NCBI GenBank assembly: GCA_024742735.1
Contig: JANSXV010000001.1
Coordinates: 960,665 to 1,024,664 of the forward strand
Direction: 5' to 3'
Length of the DNA stretch: 64,000 bases
Source of the DNA: Alphaproteobacteria bacterium
GTDB taxonomy: Bacteria; Pseudomonadota; Alphaproteobacteria; Caulobacterales; Maricaulaceae
Shown here: positions 49,273 to 60,069 of the stretch, piece after piece
How positions within the stretch are numbered: the stretch's first letter is position 1
Layout: each line of letters opens with the position of its first letter
Position numbers and translations under genes: made by a program
The notes under the pieces: model-generated
Seen by the model: only the letters and a program-made list of their open reading frames with translations
The model's database searches: none
What the model was told of the DNA's origin: nothing

Positions 49273-49695
49273 TCAATCCTCTGCGGCGACGCCCTCGTCC
49301 TCGAGGCGCGCGCGGTCGGCGGCGCCTTTGGCTTCGGGATCGCGATCCACCAGCTCGATGACGGCCATGGGCGCGTTGTCGCCGTGGCGGAAGCCGGCTT
49401 TCAGCACGCGGGTATAGCCGCCCGCGCGCTCGGCATAGCGGGGCCCGAGGGTTTCGAAGAGCTTGCCCACCTGTTCGGTGTTGCGGATCTTCGAAATCGC
49501 CTGACGGCGGGAGTGCAGGTCGCCGCGCTTGGCCAGGGTGATGAGCTTGTCCATGATGGGCTTGAGCTCTTTGGCCTTGGGCAGGGTGGTGACGATCTGC
49601 TCGTGCTCGATCAGCGAGGCGGCCATGTTGGCGAACATGGCGCGGCGGTGGCTGGCCGTGCGGTTGAGCTTGCGATGAGCGACGCCGTGGCGCAT
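49273..49695 (-). CDS. rplQ: 50S ribosomal protein L17
   Basis: A 140-aa ribosomal protein near the polypeptide exit tunnel. [46 protein letters not shown] is the universal L17 start. The C-terminal tail of about 20 residues ([22 protein letters not shown]) is acidic and beyond the core fold, as in many alphaproteobacteria. Last gene of the alpha operon, followed by a terminator. Confidence 0.99.
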   Translation of the reverse strand: MRHGVAHRKLNRTASHRRAMFANMAASLIEHEQIVTTLPKAKELKPIMDKLITLAKRGDLHSRRQAISKIRNTEQVGKLFETLGPRYAERAGGYTRVLKAGFRHGDNAPMAVIELVDRDPEAKGAADRARLEDEGVAAED

Positions 49696-49744
49696 GGGTC
49701 TTCTCCTTGGAACCTAGGGTCGGGACGTCTCGCGACGGTCCGTC

Positions 49745-50770
49745 CTAGATCTGATCCTCATATTTCTTGGCCAGATCCTCGATATTCTCAGGCGGCCAGT
49801 TGGGCGCCTCCATACCGAGGTGCAGGCCCATCTGGGCGAGCACTTCCTTGATCTCGTTGAGCGACTTGCGCCCGAAGTTCGGGGTGCGGAGCATTTCCGC
49901 CTCGGACTTCTGAATGAGATCGCCGATATAGACGATATTGTCGTTCTTCAGGCAGTTGGCCGAACGCACCGACAGCTCCAGCTCGTCCACCTTCTTCAGG
50001 AGGGCCGGGTTGAAGTCCAGCTCCGGGGTGTCGTCCACATCGCCGCGCGCCTGGTTGGGCTCGTCGAAGTTCACGAAGATCTGGAACTGGTCCTGCAGGA
50101 TGCGCGCGGCGTAGGCGACCGCGTCCTCCGGCGTCACCGCGCCGTTGGTTTCGATCTCCAGGATCAGCTTGTCATAGTCCAGCACCTGACCTTCGCGGGT
50201 GTTCTCCACGCGGTAGGCCACGCGCTTGACCGGGCTGTACAGGGCGTCCACGCCCACCAGGCCGATCGGTGCGTCCTCGGGACGGTTGCGGTCCGCCGGG
50301 ACATAGCCCTTGCCGGTGTTGATGGTCAGGACCATGCGCACTTCGGCATCCTCGTCGAGGGTGCAGATCACGTGGTCCTTGTTGATGACCTCGATGTCGG
50401 CGGTCTCTTCGATGTCGCCGGCGGTCACCTCGCCCGGACCCTTCTTGGTCAGGGTCAGGCGCTTGGGGCCTTCGGCGTGCATGCGCAGGGCGACCTGCTT
50501 GAGATTCAGGATGATGTCGGTGACGTCTTCGCGCACGCCCTTGATCGTCGAGAACTCGTGCAGCACGGAATCGATCTGCACCGCCGTGATCGCCGCGCCC
50601 TGCAGGGAGGACAGCAGAATCCGGCGCAGCGAGTTGCCCAAGGTCATGCCGAAGCCGCGCTCCAGCGGCTCGGCGATGATCTTGGCGTGGCGCTTGGGAT
50701 CGAAGCCCGGCACGATTTCCGGCTTCATCGGGCGGATCAGTTCCGGCCAGTTCTTCTCAATCACGGACAT
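49745..50770 (-). CDS. rpoA: RNA polymerase alpha subunit
   Basis: A 341-aa subunit. The N-terminal dimerisation domain shows [41 protein letters not shown] linker near 235-255 leads to the C-terminal domain with [57 protein letters not shown], which contacts UP elements and regulators. ATG at 50770 is preferred over the adjacent GTG at 50773. Flanked by rpsK and rplQ as usual. Confidence 0.99.
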   Translation of the reverse strand: MSVIEKNWPELIRPMKPEIVPGFDPKRHAKIIAEPLERGFGMTLGNSLRRILLSSLQGAAITAVQIDSVLHEFSTIKGVREDVTDIILNLKQVALRMHAEGPKRLTLTKKGPGEVTAGDIEETADIEVINKDHVICTLDEDAEVRMVLTINTGKGYVPADRNRPEDAPIGLVGVDALYSPVKRVAYRVENTREGQVLDYDKLILEIETNGAVTPEDAVAYAARILQDQFQIFVNFDEPNQARGDVDDTPELDFNPALLKKVDELELSVRSANCLKNDNIVYIGDLIQKSEAEMLRTPNFGRKSLNEIKEVLAQMGLHLGMEAPNWPPENIEDLAKKYEDQI

Positions 50771-50876
50771 CACCCCTTCGAGGCGGCGGCGCGAGCATCA
50801 AAGGGGGATGCAAGGCGCCGGACAGTTTCAAATGCGGCGGCGGCGCACCCTTGTGAAAAGGCGCGCCAGGTAATCT

Positions 50877-51266
50877 CTAGACGCGGCGGCGCTTCGGCGG
50901 GCGGCAGCCATTGTGCGGGATCGTCGTCACGTCGTGGATCGTCGTGATGGTGAACCCTACCGACTGCAGGCCGCGCAGGGCGCTCTCGCGGCCCGACCCC
51001 GGACCAGACACTTTGACCTCAAGGGTCTTCACGCCGTGCTCCTGGGCCTTGCGGCCGGCGTCTTCAGCGGCGACCTGGGCGGCGTACGGGGTCGACTTGC
51101 GCGAACCCTTGAAGCCCATGGTTCCGGCCGAAGACCAGGCGATGGCGTTGCCCTGGGCGTCGGTGATCGTGATCATCGTATTGTTGAAGCTGGCGTTCAC
51201 GTGGGCGACGCCGGCGGTGATGTTCTTGCGCTCGCGGCGGCGGACGCGGGACGGTTCTTTGGCCAT
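50877..51266 (-). CDS. rpsK: 30S ribosomal protein S11
   Basis: A 129-aa platform protein of the 30S subunit. [108 protein letters not shown] is the complete S11 signature. 12 nt after the S13 stop. Confidence 0.99.
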   Translation of the reverse strand: MAKEPSRVRRRERKNITAGVAHVNASFNNTMITITDAQGNAIAWSSAGTMGFKGSRKSTPYAAQVAAEDAGRKAQEHGVKTLEVKVSGPGSGRESALRGLQSVGFTITTIHDVTTIPHNGCRPPKRRRV

Positions 51267-51278
51267 GATCCTCGCTCC

Positions 51279-51647
51279 TTATTTCTTCTTGCCGGCGATC
51301 GGCTTGGCGGGACCCTTGCGGGTGCGCGCGTTGGTGTGGGTGCGCTGACCGCGGACCGGCAGGCCGCGGCGATGGCGCAGGCCGCGATAGCAGCCCAGAT
51401 CCATCAGGCGCTTGACGTTCACCGCACGCTCACGGCGCAGGTCGCCTTCAACCATATAGCCCGCATCGATCGTCTCGCGGATCTGCAGGACTTCCGCGTC
51501 GGTCAGCTGGTTGACGCGCTTCTCGGCGGGAATGCCCACCTTCTCGCAGATCTCGGCGGCCTTGGCCGGACCGATGCCATGGATATAGCGCAGCGCGATG
51601 GTGACGCGCTTGTTGGTCGGAATGTTGACGCCGGCGATACGCGCCAT
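51279..51647 (-). CDS. rpsM: 30S ribosomal protein S13
   Basis: A 122-aa head protein of the 30S subunit contacting the P-site tRNA and the B1 intersubunit bridge. [39 protein letters not shown] at the start and [35 protein letters not shown] at the end. First gene of the alpha operon here, behind its own promoter and a structured leader. Confidence 0.99.
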   Translation of the reverse strand: MARIAGVNIPTNKRVTIALRYIHGIGPAKAAEICEKVGIPAEKRVNQLTDAEVLQIRETIDAGYMVEGDLRRERAVNVKRLMDLGCYRGLRHRRGLPVRGQRTHTNARTRKGPAKPIAGKKK

Positions 51648-51684
51648 GACGCTCTCCTTGTCCTCGTGCCCTGCAGCGCGCGAA

Positions 51685-51749
51685 GCAGATGACGCGCGCC
51701 GCTGTTCGAGCGGCGCTTCACGGTCATCTGCCCTTCTGCGAGCGAAGGG
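51685..51749 (-). promoter_or_regulatory. Structured 5' leader of the rpsM (alpha) operon
   Basis: The transcript between the -10 box and rpsM folds into two stems. CCCTTC/GAAGGG (51731-51749) comes first. A longer element follows with outer arms GCAGATGAC/GTCATCTGC (51685-51693, 51723-51731) enclosing AGCGCCGCT/AGCGGCGC around a 5-nt loop. The design suggests translational autoregulation by an operon protein, but no family is recognised. Confidence 0.6.
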
Positions 51750-51754
51750 CGGTT

Positions 51755-51782
51755 CTTATAGTCTCAGCCCCGGCGCCGTCAA
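51755..51782 (-). promoter_or_regulatory. Sigma-70-like promoter for rpsM-rpsK-rpoA-rplQ
   Basis: TTGACG (complement of 51777-51782), 16-nt spacer, TATAAG (complement of 51755-51760). A weak hairpin (CGCCGGG/CCCGGCG, 51820-51837) follows adk upstream, so rpsM may be both read through and independently initiated. Confidence 0.65.
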
Positions 51783-51849
51783 CCGCGTTGACCGCCCCGA
51801 GGCGCTTATCTTTCAGGCCCGCCGGGCAAGCCCGGCGAACCGGCGATCC

Positions 51850-52413
51850 TTAAGCGTCCAGCGCGGCGTTGATCCGCGCTGCGACGTCCTTGATGCCGCC
51901 CATTCCGTCCAAGTCAGCCAGCTTGTCCTGGGCCTGATAGTACGGGATCAGCGGCGCGGTCTGGGCGTTGTAGGTGTCCAGACGATTCTTGAAGGCTTCC
52001 ACGGTGTCGTCCGAGCGGCCCTCTTCAGCCGCACGCTTCTCCATCCGCGAGACCAGCTCGGCCTGGTCGACGACCAGGCGCACGACCTTGTCGATCTGCG
52101 TCCCACGCCCGGCCAGCAGCTGATCGAGCGCCTCGGCCTGGGCCACGGTGCGCGGAAAGCCGTCGAAGATCGCACCGCCGGCCGCCTCGGCTTCCGGCAG
52201 GCGCTCCTCGATCAGCTCGATTACGATGGCGTCCGAGACCAGGTCGCCCCGGTCCATGATGTCCTTGACCCGCTTGCCCAGATCAGAGCCCGCGGCGATC
52301 GCAGCCCGCAGCATGTCGCCGGTGGACAGCTGGACCCAGCCGCGCTCGGCGACGAGCGTCTTGGCCTGGGTGCCCTTGCCGGCGCCCGGCGGGCCGAACA
52401 GAACGATGTTCAT
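51850..52413 (-). CDS. adk: Adenylate kinase
   Basis: A 187-aa enzyme (ATP + AMP to 2 ADP). P-loop GPPGAGKGTQ (7-16), AMP-binding STGDMLRA and FDGFPRTVAQAEAL, and a short LID without the four-cysteine zinc motif: the short-form adenylate kinase usual in alphaproteobacteria. Overlaps the secY stop by 4 nt. Confidence 0.98.
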   Translation of the reverse strand: MNIVLFGPPGAGKGTQAKTLVAERGWVQLSTGDMLRAAIAAGSDLGKRVKDIMDRGDLVSDAIVIELIEERLPEAEAAGGAIFDGFPRTVAQAEALDQLLAGRGTQIDKVVRLVVDQAELVSRMEKRAAEEGRSDDTVEAFKNRLDTYNAQTAPLIPYYQAQDKLADLDGMGGIKDVAARINAALDA

Positions 52414-53762
52414 CGCTTGCGTCCCCTCAGCTTGGTCTTCTTGATGAGCCCTTCATACTGGTGCGCCAGCAGGTGGGATTGGATCTGTCCGACGGTATCG
52501 AGCGTGACCGAAACCACGATCAGCACGGCTGTGCCGCCGATATAAACCGGGATCTGCTGGTTCTGGGCCTTCAGGATTTCCGGCAGGACGCAGACCAGGG
52601 TCAGGTAGGCCGCGCCGATCACCGTCAGGCGGGACAGAACGTAGTCCAGGTACTCCGCCGTCCGCTTGCCAGGCCGGATGCCCGGCAGGAAGCCGCCATA
52701 CTTCTTCAGATTGTCCGCCACGTCGTCCGGATTGAAGACGATGGAGGTGTAGAAGAAGGTGAAGAAGACGATCAGGAACGCATAGAAGGCCAGGAAGAGC
52801 GGCTGGCCGGGGCCAAGCAGCGCCACAACAGTGCGCAGCCACTCCGGGCCGGACTGGGCCGAGAAGCCCGCAATGGTCGCCGGCAGCAGCAGCAGCGAAG
52901 ACGCGAAGATGGCCGGAATGACACCCGCCGTGTTCAGCTTGAGCGGCAGGAAGCTCGACTCACCGCCCGTCATCTTGTTGCCGACCTGGCGCTTTGGATA
53001 CTGGATCAGCAGCCGGCGCTGGCTGCGCTCCATGAACACCACGAAGGTCAGGATGACCACCAGGCCGACAAGCGCGGCGATGATCACCGTGCCCGAAAGC
53101 GAACCGCTCTCACCCTGTTGCAGCATCTGGAACAGGGCGCGCGGCATTTCCGCAATGATGCCGGCGAAGATGATCAGGGACACGCCATTGCCCACGCCGC
53201 GCGCCGTGATCTGCTCGCCAAGCCACAGAAGGAACATTGTGCCGCCCACCAGCGTGATGACGGTCGTGCCGACGAAGAACGGACCGGGGTTGATTGCGAT
53301 CGTGGCGTTGGTCGTCGGGTCTGGCGTCTGCATGCTGAACGCGATGGCGAGCGCCTGCGCGGTGGCCAGCACGACGGTGAGATAGCGCGAATACTGGTTG
53401 ATCTGCTTGCGCCCGGCCTCTCCGCCTTCCTTCTTCAGGCGCTCCAGGCTGGGCACCGTGGCCGCCATGAGCTGCATGATGATGGAGGCCGAGATGTACG
53501 GCATCACGTTCAGGGCGAAGATCGCCATACGCTCCACAGCGCCGCCGGAGAACAGGTTGAACGCTCCGAGCACGCCCTGGCGCTGAGCTTCAAAGCTGGA
53601 GGCGAACTGCGCCGGATCAATCCCCGGAACCGGCACGTAGGTGCCGATGCGATAGATGACCAGAACCAGAAGCGTGAACAGAATGCGCTTCTGCAGCTCC
53701 TTGGCGCGCGCGAACGCGCCGAAATTCATGTTCGAGGCAAGCTGTTCGGCGGCTGACGCCAT
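52410..53762 (-). CDS. secY: Preprotein translocase subunit SecY
   Basis: A 450-aa channel subunit of SecYEG with ten membrane helices. Recognisable segments are RIGTYVPVPGIDPAQF, FNLFSGGAVERMAIFALNVMPYISASIIMQL, QYPKRQVGNKMTGGESSFLPLKLNTAGVIPAIFASS (plug and cytoplasmic loop region) and FLPGIRPGKRTAEYLDYVLSRLT. Located in the spc operon between rplO and adk. Confidence 0.99.
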   Translation of the reverse strand: MASAAEQLASNMNFGAFARAKELQKRILFTLLVLVIYRIGTYVPVPGIDPAQFASSFEAQRQGVLGAFNLFSGGAVERMAIFALNVMPYISASIIMQLMAATVPSLERLKKEGGEAGRKQINQYSRYLTVVLATAQALAIAFSMQTPDPTTNATIAINPGPFFVGTTVITLVGGTMFLLWLGEQITARGVGNGVSLIIFAGIIAEMPRALFQMLQQGESGSLSGTVIIAALVGLVVILTFVVFMERSQRRLLIQYPKRQVGNKMTGGESSFLPLKLNTAGVIPAIFASSLLLLPATIAGFSAQSGPEWLRTVVALLGPGQPLFLAFYAFLIVFFTFFYTSIVFNPDDVADNLKKYGGFLPGIRPGKRTAEYLDYVLSRLTVIGAAYLTLVCVLPEILKAQNQQIPVYIGGTAVLIVVSVTLDTVGQIQSHLLAHQYEGLIKKTKLRGRKR

Positions 53763-53827
53763 GGCGGGGTCTGCTCCTGCATAGAAGAAACGGGCCGCTT
53801 CCAGTTAGGAACGCGGCCCGCCGGATG

Positions 53828-54313
53828 CTACTCCGCGTCGGCTTTGTCTTTGGCCGGCGCGGTGACGGTGACCTTGCCGCCGGCTTTCTCGACCGCGGCG
53901 ATCGCGGGCTTGGAGCCGCCGGCCACGGTGAGGTCGAGCTTGGCTTTCAGCTCGCCGCCGCCGACCAGGCGGATGCCGTCCTTGACGCGGCGCACGACGC
54001 CGGCGGCCACCAGGGCGGCGCCGTCGACCGCCGATTTGGCGTCAAGCTTGCCGGCGTCCACTGCCTGCTGCAGGCGGCCGAGGGAAACCTCGGCGTACTG
54101 CTTGCGGTTCGGCTTGGTGAAGCCGCGCTTGGGCAGGCGCTGGTGCAGCGGCATCTGACCGCCTTCGAAGCCCTTGATGGACACGCCGGAGCGGGACTTC
54201 TGACCTTTGACGCCGCGGCCGCCGGTCTTGCCCTTGCCCGAGCCGATGCCGCGGCCGACGCGCGTGCGCGGCTTGGTCGAGCCGTCATTATCGCGCAGTT
54301 CGTTCAAGCGCAT
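53828..54313 (-). CDS. rplO: 50S ribosomal protein L15
   Basis: A 161-aa large-subunit protein. [43 protein letters not shown] and the [15 protein letters not shown] block are typical. The C-terminus carries a Lys/Ala-rich tail of about 15 residues past the core. Confidence 0.99.
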   Translation of the reverse strand: MRLNELRDNDGSTKPRTRVGRGIGSGKGKTGGRGVKGQKSRSGVSIKGFEGGQMPLHQRLPKRGFTKPNRKQYAEVSLGRLQQAVDAGKLDAKSAVDGAALVAAGVVRRVKDGIRLVGGGELKAKLDLTVAGGSKPAIAAVEKAGGKVTVTAPAKDKADAE

Positions 54314-54339
54314 GTCGTCTCTCCTTTGGGAGCAGCGGC

Positions 54340-54534
54340 CTAGCCGCGCTCCTCAACGATTTCAACCATATGGGCGACCTTGGCGATCATGCCGCGGACC
54401 GCCGGGGTGTCTTCCAGCTCGCGCTGCTTGCCGATACGGCCAAGGCCGAGGCCTTTCAGCGTGGCGTGCTGCTTCGGCGGACGGCGGGTGGCGCTGCCCG
54501 TCTGGCGCACGGTGAGAGTTTTCTTGTCAGCCAT
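54340..54534 (-). CDS. rpmD: 50S ribosomal protein L30
   Basis: A 64-aa protein. [53 protein letters not shown] matches bacterial L30 across its full length. Between rpsE and rplO in the spc operon. Confidence 0.98.
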   Translation of the reverse strand: MADKKTLTVRQTGSATRRPPKQHATLKGLGLGRIGKQRELEDTPAVRGMIAKVAHMVEIVEERG

Positions 54535-54543
54535 GTCGCCCTC

Positions 54544-55125
54544 CTACGATTCAATCGCTTCAGGGGCGCTGGCGCCATCCTGACGGCGCTCGACCAGGTC
54601 AGCGACCTTGATCCCGCGCTTGGCGGCCACGGAGCGCGGCGAGTTCTGGGCCTTCAGGGCTTCGAACGTGGCGCGCACCATGTTGTACGGGTTGGACGAA
54701 CCGACCGACTTGGCCACCACGTCCTGGACGCCGAGCGCTTCAAGAACCGCACGCATCGGACCACCCGCGATCACGCCGGTGCCCGGAGGCGCGGCGCGAA
54801 GCACGACCTTGCCCGCGCCCCAACGCCCTTTGGCGTCGTGGTGCAGGGTCCGGCCCTCGCGCAGCGGCACGCGGATCATCATCTTCTTGGCTTCCTCGGT
54901 GGACTTGCGGATGGATTCCGGCACTTCGCGCGCCTTGCCCTGTCCGAAGCCGACCCGGCCCTTGCCGTCACCGACGACCGCCAGCGCGGCGAACTGGAAG
55001 TTCCGGCCGCCCTTCACGGTCTTGGCGACGCGGTTGATCTGAACGAGCTTGTCGATCAGTTCCGGTTCGCCGTTGTCTTCGTCCTTGCGGCGCCGGTCGC
55101 GGCCGCGATTGTCTTCTCGTGCCAT
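54544..55125 (-). CDS. rpsE: 30S ribosomal protein S5
   Basis: A 193-aa protein with the N-terminal double-stranded-RNA-binding fold ([52 protein letters not shown]) and a C-terminal S5 domain ([41 protein letters not shown]). N-terminal 20 residues are charged and Arg-rich, as in many alphaproteobacteria. Confidence 0.99.
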   Translation of the reverse strand: MAREDNRGRDRRRKDEDNGEPELIDKLVQINRVAKTVKGGRNFQFAALAVVGDGKGRVGFGQGKAREVPESIRKSTEEAKKMMIRVPLREGRTLHHDAKGRWGAGKVVLRAAPPGTGVIAGGPMRAVLEALGVQDVVAKSVGSSNPYNMVRATFEALKAQNSPRSVAAKRGIKVADLVERRQDGASAPEAIES

Positions 55126-55136
55126 CGCCAGCTCCC

Positions 55137-55490
55137 TTAAAAGCTCAGACCACCATCACGGGCGGCATCGGCGAGCGCCTTGATGCGTCCGTGATAGATG
55201 TAGCCGCCGCGGTCGAACACGACCTCGGTCAGGCCCTTTTCCTTGGCCCGCTCGGCGACCTTCTTGCCCACTTCCTGGGCGGCTTCCACCGTGGCGCCGT
55301 TTGAGTCCTTGCCCTGCTCCAGGGTGGACGCGGCGGCCACCGTGACGCCATTCGCGTCGTCGATGATCTGGGCGTAGATGTGCTTGGAGGAGCGGTGCAC
55401 CGACAGGCGCGGGCGGCCGTTCCCCATTTTCTTCAGCCGGGCGCGGTTGCGTTGAGCGCGCCGGCGCATGTGATCGCGCGGAGTCTTCAT
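55137..55490 (-). CDS. rplR: 50S ribosomal protein L18
   Basis: A 117-aa 5S rRNA-binding protein. [32 protein letters not shown] and the ending [28 protein letters not shown] are diagnostic. Confidence 0.99.
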   Translation of the reverse strand: MKTPRDHMRRRAQRNRARLKKMGNGRPRLSVHRSSKHIYAQIIDDANGVTVAAASTLEQGKDSNGATVEAAQEVGKKVAERAKEKGLTEVVFDRGGYIYHGRIKALADAARDGGLSF

Positions 55491-55499
55491 AACCTTGCC

Positions 55500-56033
55500 C
55501 TACTTCTTCTTGCCTTCTTTGCGGCGGATGTACTCGCCCACATACTTGATGCCCTTGCCTTTGTAAGGCTCCGGCGGACGGAAGCCGCGGATCTCGGCGG
55601 CCGTCTGACCGACCGCCTGGGCGTCAGCGCCCTCGATCTTGATCTCGGTCGGCTTGGGCGTGGACAGGCTCACCCCGGCGCGCGGCTTGTAGACCACGTC
55701 ATGGGACAGACCCAGCGACAGCTTGAGGTCGGAACCCTGCATCTGGGCGCGGTAACCCACGCCGACCAGCTCCAGGGTCTTCTCATAGCCTTGCGTGACG
55801 CCGTGAACCATATTGCGAATCCGGGCCCGGGCGGTGCCGAACATGGACTTGCCGAACTTGGAGTTCTCGGCCGGCTCCACGCGCAGCGAGCCATCCTCAT
55901 GGAGGATGCGCACGGCCGGCGGCGCGGAGAAATTCAGCTCACCCTTGGGGCCCTTCACGGACACCTCGCCGCCGTTCACCGAAGCGGTGACGCCGGAGGG
56001 GATTTCGACAGGCAGCTTGCCTAGGCGCGACAT
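55500..56033 (-). CDS. rplF: 50S ribosomal protein L6
   Basis: A 177-aa protein with two L6 repeats: [36 protein letters not shown] at the N-terminus and [27 protein letters not shown] at the C-terminus. Confidence 0.99.
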   Translation of the reverse strand: MSRLGKLPVEIPSGVTASVNGGEVSVKGPKGELNFSAPPAVRILHEDGSLRVEPAENSKFGKSMFGTARARIRNMVHGVTQGYEKTLELVGVGYRAQMQGSDLKLSLGLSHDVVYKPRAGVSLSTPKPTEIKIEGADAQAVGQTAAEIRGFRPPEPYKGKGIKYVGEYIRRKEGKKK

Positions 56034-56046
56034 GTCGGTTGCTCCC

Positions 56047-56445
56047 CTAGCTTACGTGACACAGGATTTCGCCGCCGACGTTCTTGGCGCGAGCCACCGC
56101 ATCGCTCATCACGCCCTGGGGCGTGGAGATGATGGCGATGCCCAGGCCGTTCTGAACGAGCGGGAGATCACGGACCTTGCGGTATTCACGGCGTCCAGGC
56201 TTGGACACGCGCTTGATATCGGAAATGACCGGAGCGCCTTCATAGTATTTCAGCTCGATCTCGAACTGCTTGAAGCCAGCTGCGTCGGTGGATTCCGAAT
56301 AACCGCGGATGAAACCTTCCTGAAGCAGCACTTCCAGCACCCGGCCGCGCAGCTTGGACGCCGGCGTGGTCACAGAGGTGCGGTTGCGCATCAGGGCGTT
56401 GCGGATGCGGGTCAGCATATCGCCGAGCGGATCGTTCACGGACAT
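56047..56445 (-). CDS. rpsH: 30S ribosomal protein S8
   Basis: A 132-aa 16S rRNA-binding protein; [43 protein letters not shown] at the start and [33 protein letters not shown] at the end are conserved. Confidence 0.99.
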   Translation of the reverse strand: MSVNDPLGDMLTRIRNALMRNRTSVTTPASKLRGRVLEVLLQEGFIRGYSESTDAAGFKQFEIELKYYEGAPVISDIKRVSKPGRREYRKVRDLPLVQNGLGIAIISTPQGVMSDAVARAKNVGGEILCHVS

Positions 56446-56457
56446 CTTATCCCCTCC

Positions 56458-56763
56458 CTACCAGCTCGACTTGACCATGCCCGGGATCAACCCGTGGCTG
56501 GCCAGCTGACGCAGAGAAATCCGCGACATCTTCAGCTTGCGATAGTAACCGCGCGGACGGCCGGTGACCTGGCACCGGTTGCGCACACGGGTCGGCGCGG
56601 AATTGCGCGGCAGGCCGGCCAGCTTCAGCTGGGCGGAGAACCGCTCTTCCACGGGCTTCGACGTATCGCGGGCGACAGCCTTCAGCTCCGCACGCTTCGC
56701 CGCGTATTTCGCGGCGAGGCGTTGACGCTTCAGGTTCCGCTCGACAGCGCTTTTCTTAGCCAT
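56458..56763 (-). CDS. rpsN: 30S ribosomal protein S14 (zinc-free type)
   Basis: A 101-aa long-form S14 without CxxC zinc motifs: [40 protein letters not shown]. Follows rplE in the spc operon. Confidence 0.99.
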   Translation of the reverse strand: MAKKSAVERNLKRQRLAAKYAAKRAELKAVARDTSKPVEERFSAQLKLAGLPRNSAPTRVRNRCQVTGRPRGYYRKLKMSRISLRQLASHGLIPGMVKSSW

Positions 56764-56815
56764 TCAATTCTTCTCCTCGCGTGCGGGACCACCCCGGTCC
56801 CGCGCTCCTGCTGCG

Positions 56816-57376
56816 TCAGTTCGTGAACGGGAACTCGAACTCGGCCAGCAGGGCCTTCGCTTCTTCATCAGTCCGGGCGGTGGTGCACACGATGATGTCC
56901 ATGCCGCGGATCATTTCGACCTTGTCATAGTCGATTTCCGGGAAAACGATGTGCTCTTTCAGGCCCATCGCAAAGTTGCCCCGGCCATCGAAGCTCTTGC
57001 CGTTCAGTCCGCGGAAGTCGCGCACGCGCGGCAGAGCGATCGTGATCAGGCGATCGAGAAACTCGTACATGCGATCCTGGCGAAGGGTGACCTTCGCGCC
57101 GATCAGCTGCTCTTCGCGCAGCTTGAAGCCCGCGATGGAGTTCTTCGCCTTGGTCGCCACCGGCTTTTGGCCGGAGATCGCCTGAAGATCATCGAGCGCG
57201 CCCTTGATCTTCTTGGAATCCTGAGCGGCCTCGCCGACGCCCATGTTGATCACGACCTTGTCCAGGCGCGGGATCTGCATGTCGTTCTTGTAGGCGAACT
57301 TCTCTTTCAGCTTCGCGCGAATTTCTTCGCGATAGCGAGCCTTGAGACGCGGTTCGTATTCAGCGACGTCAGCCAT
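56816..57376 (-). CDS. rplE: 50S ribosomal protein L5
   Basis: A 186-aa 5S rRNA/P-site tRNA contact protein. The ATG at 57376 gives [50 protein letters not shown]; the longer frame is shadow sequence. Overlaps the L24 stop by 8 nt, so translation is probably coupled. Confidence 0.98.
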   Translation of the reverse strand: MADVAEYEPRLKARYREEIRAKLKEKFAYKNDMQIPRLDKVVINMGVGEAAQDSKKIKGALDDLQAISGQKPVATKAKNSIAGFKLREEQLIGAKVTLRQDRMYEFLDRLITIALPRVRDFRGLNGKSFDGRGNFAMGLKEHIVFPEIDYDKVEMIRGMDIIVCTTARTDEEAKALLAEFEFPFTN

Positions 57377-57683
57377 CGATAACCTCACCGGACTTCTTGG
57401 CCACGCGCACCTTCTTGCCGTCCTTGATCTGGAAGCCGACACGGGTCGGTTCGCCAGACTTGGGATCGGCGAGCGCCACGTTGGAGACGTGGATCGGCGC
57501 GTCCTTTTCCTCGATGCCGCCGGCGTTCGTCTGGGTCGGGCGCTGGTGGCGCTTGACCGTGTTCACACCGGACACGACGACCTTGCCGTCCTTCGGCAGA
57601 ACGCGGGAGACCGTGCCGGTCTTGCCCTTGTCCTTGCCCGAGAGCACGACGACCTTGTCGCCCTTCTTGATCTTCGCAGCCAT
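57369..57683 (-). CDS. rplX: 50S ribosomal protein L24
   Basis: A 104-aa assembly initiator protein with the KOW motif [36 protein letters not shown] and the [23 protein letters not shown] block. Confidence 0.99.
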   Translation of the reverse strand: MAAKIKKGDKVVVLSGKDKGKTGTVSRVLPKDGKVVVSGVNTVKRHQRPTQTNAGGIEEKDAPIHVSNVALADPKSGEPTRVGFQIKDGKKVRVAKKSGEVIDG

Positions 57684-57686
57684 GGC

Positions 57687-58055
57687 TTACAGCACCTCCG
57701 GCGCGAGCGAGACGATCTTCATGTGCTGCTTGGCGCGCAGCTCACGCGGCACCGGACCGAAGATACGGGTGCCGACCGGCTCGTTGTTGTTGTTCAAAAT
57801 GACAGCCGCGTTGTTGTCGAAGCGGATGACGGAACCGTCGCGACGCTTGATGTCGCGCGCGGTGCGCACGACGACGGCGCGGCGCACGTCACCCTTCTTC
57901 ACGCGGCCCTTGGGCGCGGCTTCCTTGACCGAGACGACAATGATGTCGCCCACGCCGGCGTAGCGGCGCTTGGCGCCGCCAAGCACCTTGATGCACTGCA
58001 CGCGGCGGGCCCCGGAATTATCGGCCACGTCCAGATTGGATTGCATCTGGATCAT
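57687..58055 (-). CDS. rplN: 50S ribosomal protein L14
   Basis: A 122-aa interface protein. [27 protein letters not shown] ... [37 protein letters not shown] ... [28 protein letters not shown] is complete. Confidence 0.99.
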   Translation of the reverse strand: MIQMQSNLDVADNSGARRVQCIKVLGGAKRRYAGVGDIIVVSVKEAAPKGRVKKGDVRRAVVVRTARDIKRRDGSVIRFDNNAAVILNNNNEPVGTRIFGPVPRELRAKQHMKIVSLAPEVL

Positions 58056-58097
58056 CGTGGATCCTCCGTTATCAGCGGATCATCCCCGAAATCAGGC

Positions 58098-58334
58098 TTA
58101 CGCCTGCTCGGGAACGACCTCCCACCGCTTGAGTTTCGACTTCGGCGCGCATTCCTGGATCAGAACGCGGTCGCCAACCTTGATCGCGCCCGTTTCTTCG
58201 TGGGCGTGATACTTCTTCGTGCGGCGCACGGTCTTGCGAAGCAGCGGGTGAAGGAAGGTGCGCTCCACGCGCACGACGACCGTCTTGGCCTGCTTGTCGC
58301 TGACAACGACGCCTTGAAGGATGCGCTTCGGCAT
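58098..58334 (-). CDS. rpsQ: 30S ribosomal protein S17
   Basis: A 78-aa OB-fold protein: [62 protein letters not shown] is a standard S17. Confidence 0.99.
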   Translation of the reverse strand: MPKRILQGVVVSDKQAKTVVVRVERTFLHPLLRKTVRRTKKYHAHEETGAIKVGDRVLIQECAPKSKLKRWEVVPEQA

Positions 58335-58338
58335 GGCC

Positions 58339-58542
58339 TCAGCTCCCCTGAGTTTGCAGCGCGCGGCGGCGCATATCCGTCTTGAGACGAGCGACGTCCC
58401 GGCGGATCTGCTTGAAGCGCGCGGTGTTCTCGAGCTGGCCGGTGGCCTGCTGGAACCGCAGATTGAACTGTTCTTTCTTCAGCTTGAGGAGCTCGTCCTG
58501 AAGCTGATCGTCGCTCATGGCGCGAACGTCTTCACCCGTCAT
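58339..58542 (-). CDS. rpmC: 50S ribosomal protein L29
   Basis: A 67-aa helical-hairpin protein at the exit tunnel; [47 protein letters not shown] is typical. The start shares one nucleotide with the L16 stop (TGATG). Confidence 0.98.
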   Translation of the reverse strand: MTGEDVRAMSDDQLQDELLKLKKEQFNLRFQQATGQLENTARFKQIRRDVARLKTDMRRRALQTQGS

Positions 58543-58967
58543 CAGGCTCTCTCCTGCTCGCCAGGCCGGGTGACGATCTTGGTCTTGACCGGCAGCTTGG
58601 CCGCGCCGAGGCGCAGCGCTTCGCGCGCGACCTCGTCGGGCACGCCGTCGATCTCGAACATGATCCGGCCCGGCTTGATCTTGGCCACCCAGTACTCGGG
58701 CGAGCCCTTACCTTTACCCATCCGGACTTCCGTCGGCTTCTTGGAAACCGGCAGGTCCGGGAACACGCGGATCCACACACGGCCCGCACGCTTCATGTGA
58801 CGGGTGATCGCGCGGCGCGTGGCCTCGATCTGGCGCGCGGTGATGCGCTCGGGCTCCACGGCCTTCAGGCCATAGGAGCCGAAATTCAGCGTGAACCCAC
58901 CCTTGGCGTTGCCATGGATGCGGCCCTTGTGCGCCTTGCGGAACTTGGTGCGCTTCGGCTGAAGCAT
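58542..58967 (-). CDS. rplP: 50S ribosomal protein L16
   Basis: A 141-aa protein near the A-site t[112 protein letters not shown]. Confidence 0.99.
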   Translation of the reverse strand: MLQPKRTKFRKAHKGRIHGNAKGGFTLNFGSYGLKAVEPERITARQIEATRRAITRHMKRAGRVWIRVFPDLPVSKKPTEVRMGKGKGSPEYWVAKIKPGRIMFEIDGVPDEVAREALRLGAAKLPVKTKIVTRPGEQERA

Positions 58968-58988
58968 GGTTCTAGCTCCCCTTCCCGC

Positions 58989-59687
58989 TTACGACCGGCC
59001 GGAACGAGCGCGTTGCTCGCCGGAATCCAGCATGCGCTTTTCCTGAGCCATTGGATCGTGCTCCAGGATCTCGCCTTTGTAGATCCAGACCTTGATGCCG
59101 ATGATGCCCATGGCGGTCTTGGCTTCAGCGAAGCCGTAATCGATGTCGGCGCGCAGCGTGTGCAGCGGCACCGAGCCTTCCGAGTACTTCTCGACCCGCG
59201 CGATCTCCGCACCGCCCAGGCGGCCGCCGCACATGATCTTGCAGCCCAGGGCGCCCATGCGCATGGTGGTCTGCAGCGAACGCTTCATCGCGCGGCGGAA
59301 CGCGACACGGCGCTCCAGCTGCTGGGCGATGGATTCAGCGACCAGGTTGGCGTCGACTTCGGGCTTGCGCACTTCGACAAGGTTCAGAAACACCTCGCCA
59401 TCGACCATCTTGGAGACTTCGCGGCGAAGCTTCTCGATGTCCGCACCCTTCTTGCCGATCACCACGCCCGGGCGGGCGGTGTGGATCGTGATCCGGCACT
59501 TCTTGTGCGGGCGCTCGATGGTGATGCGCGAAACCGAAGCGGTCTTCAGCTTCTCCTTCAGGAAATTCCGGATCTTCAGATCTTCGTGCAGAAGATCGGC
59601 GTATTCCTCGCCCTTGGCGAACCAACGGCTCTCCCAGGTACGGTTGATGCCGACGCGCAGGCCGATCGGATTGACTTTCTGACCCAT
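58989..59687 (-). CDS. rpsC: 30S ribosomal protein S3
   Basis: A 232-aa mRNA-entry protein. N-terminal [25 protein letters not shown] domain with [18 protein letters not shown], and C-terminal domain with [62 protein letters not shown]. Shares one nucleotide with rplV. Confidence 0.99.
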   Translation of the reverse strand: MGQKVNPIGLRVGINRTWESRWFAKGEEYADLLHEDLKIRNFLKEKLKTASVSRITIERPHKKCRITIHTARPGVVIGKKGADIEKLRREVSKMVDGEVFLNLVEVRKPEVDANLVAESIAQQLERRVAFRRAMKRSLQTTMRMGALGCKIMCGGRLGGAEIARVEKYSEGSVPLHTLRADIDYGFAEAKTAMGIIGIKVWIYKGEILEHDPMAQEKRMLDSGEQRARSGRS

Positions 59688-60067
59688 TACGCGGCCTCCT
59701 CGACTTCACGCACGACGATCGTGATCTCAGCGAACGGCTTGAGGATCTTCGCGCCGCGGCCGCGAGCGCGGGCCCGGAAGCGCTTCATCACCAGGTTCTT
59801 GCCGACATAGGCTTCCGACACGACCAGGGAGTCGATATCGAGGCCATGATTGTTCTCAGCATTCGCGATCGCGCTTTCCAGGACCTTCTTGACGTCCTTG
59901 GAGGCGCGCTTGCGTGAGAATTCCAGATCGGCGAGCGCACGCTCGACCGTCTTGCCGCGGATCATCTGCGCCACGAGGTTCAGCTTCTGCGGGCTGATAC
60001 GCATCATCCGCAGTTTGGCGCGCGCCTCGTTGTCAGCGACGCGGCGGGGATTGGAAACCTGGCCCAT
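59687..60067 (-). CDS. rplV: 50S ribosomal protein L22
   Basis: A 126-aa tunnel-lining protein: [97 protein letters not shown] contains the full L22 core including the beta-hairpin tip region. Confidence 0.99.
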   Translation of the reverse strand: MGQVSNPRRVADNEARAKLRMMRISPQKLNLVAQMIRGKTVERALADLEFSRKRASKDVKKVLESAIANAENNHGLDIDSLVVSEAYVGKNLVMKRFRARARGRGAKILKPFAEITIVVREVEEAA

Positions 60068-60069
60068 CG

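Noticed and set aside
50771..50876. Regulatory RNA between rpsK and rpoA
   Set aside because: Only weak pairings visible; nothing comparable with the rpsM leader.
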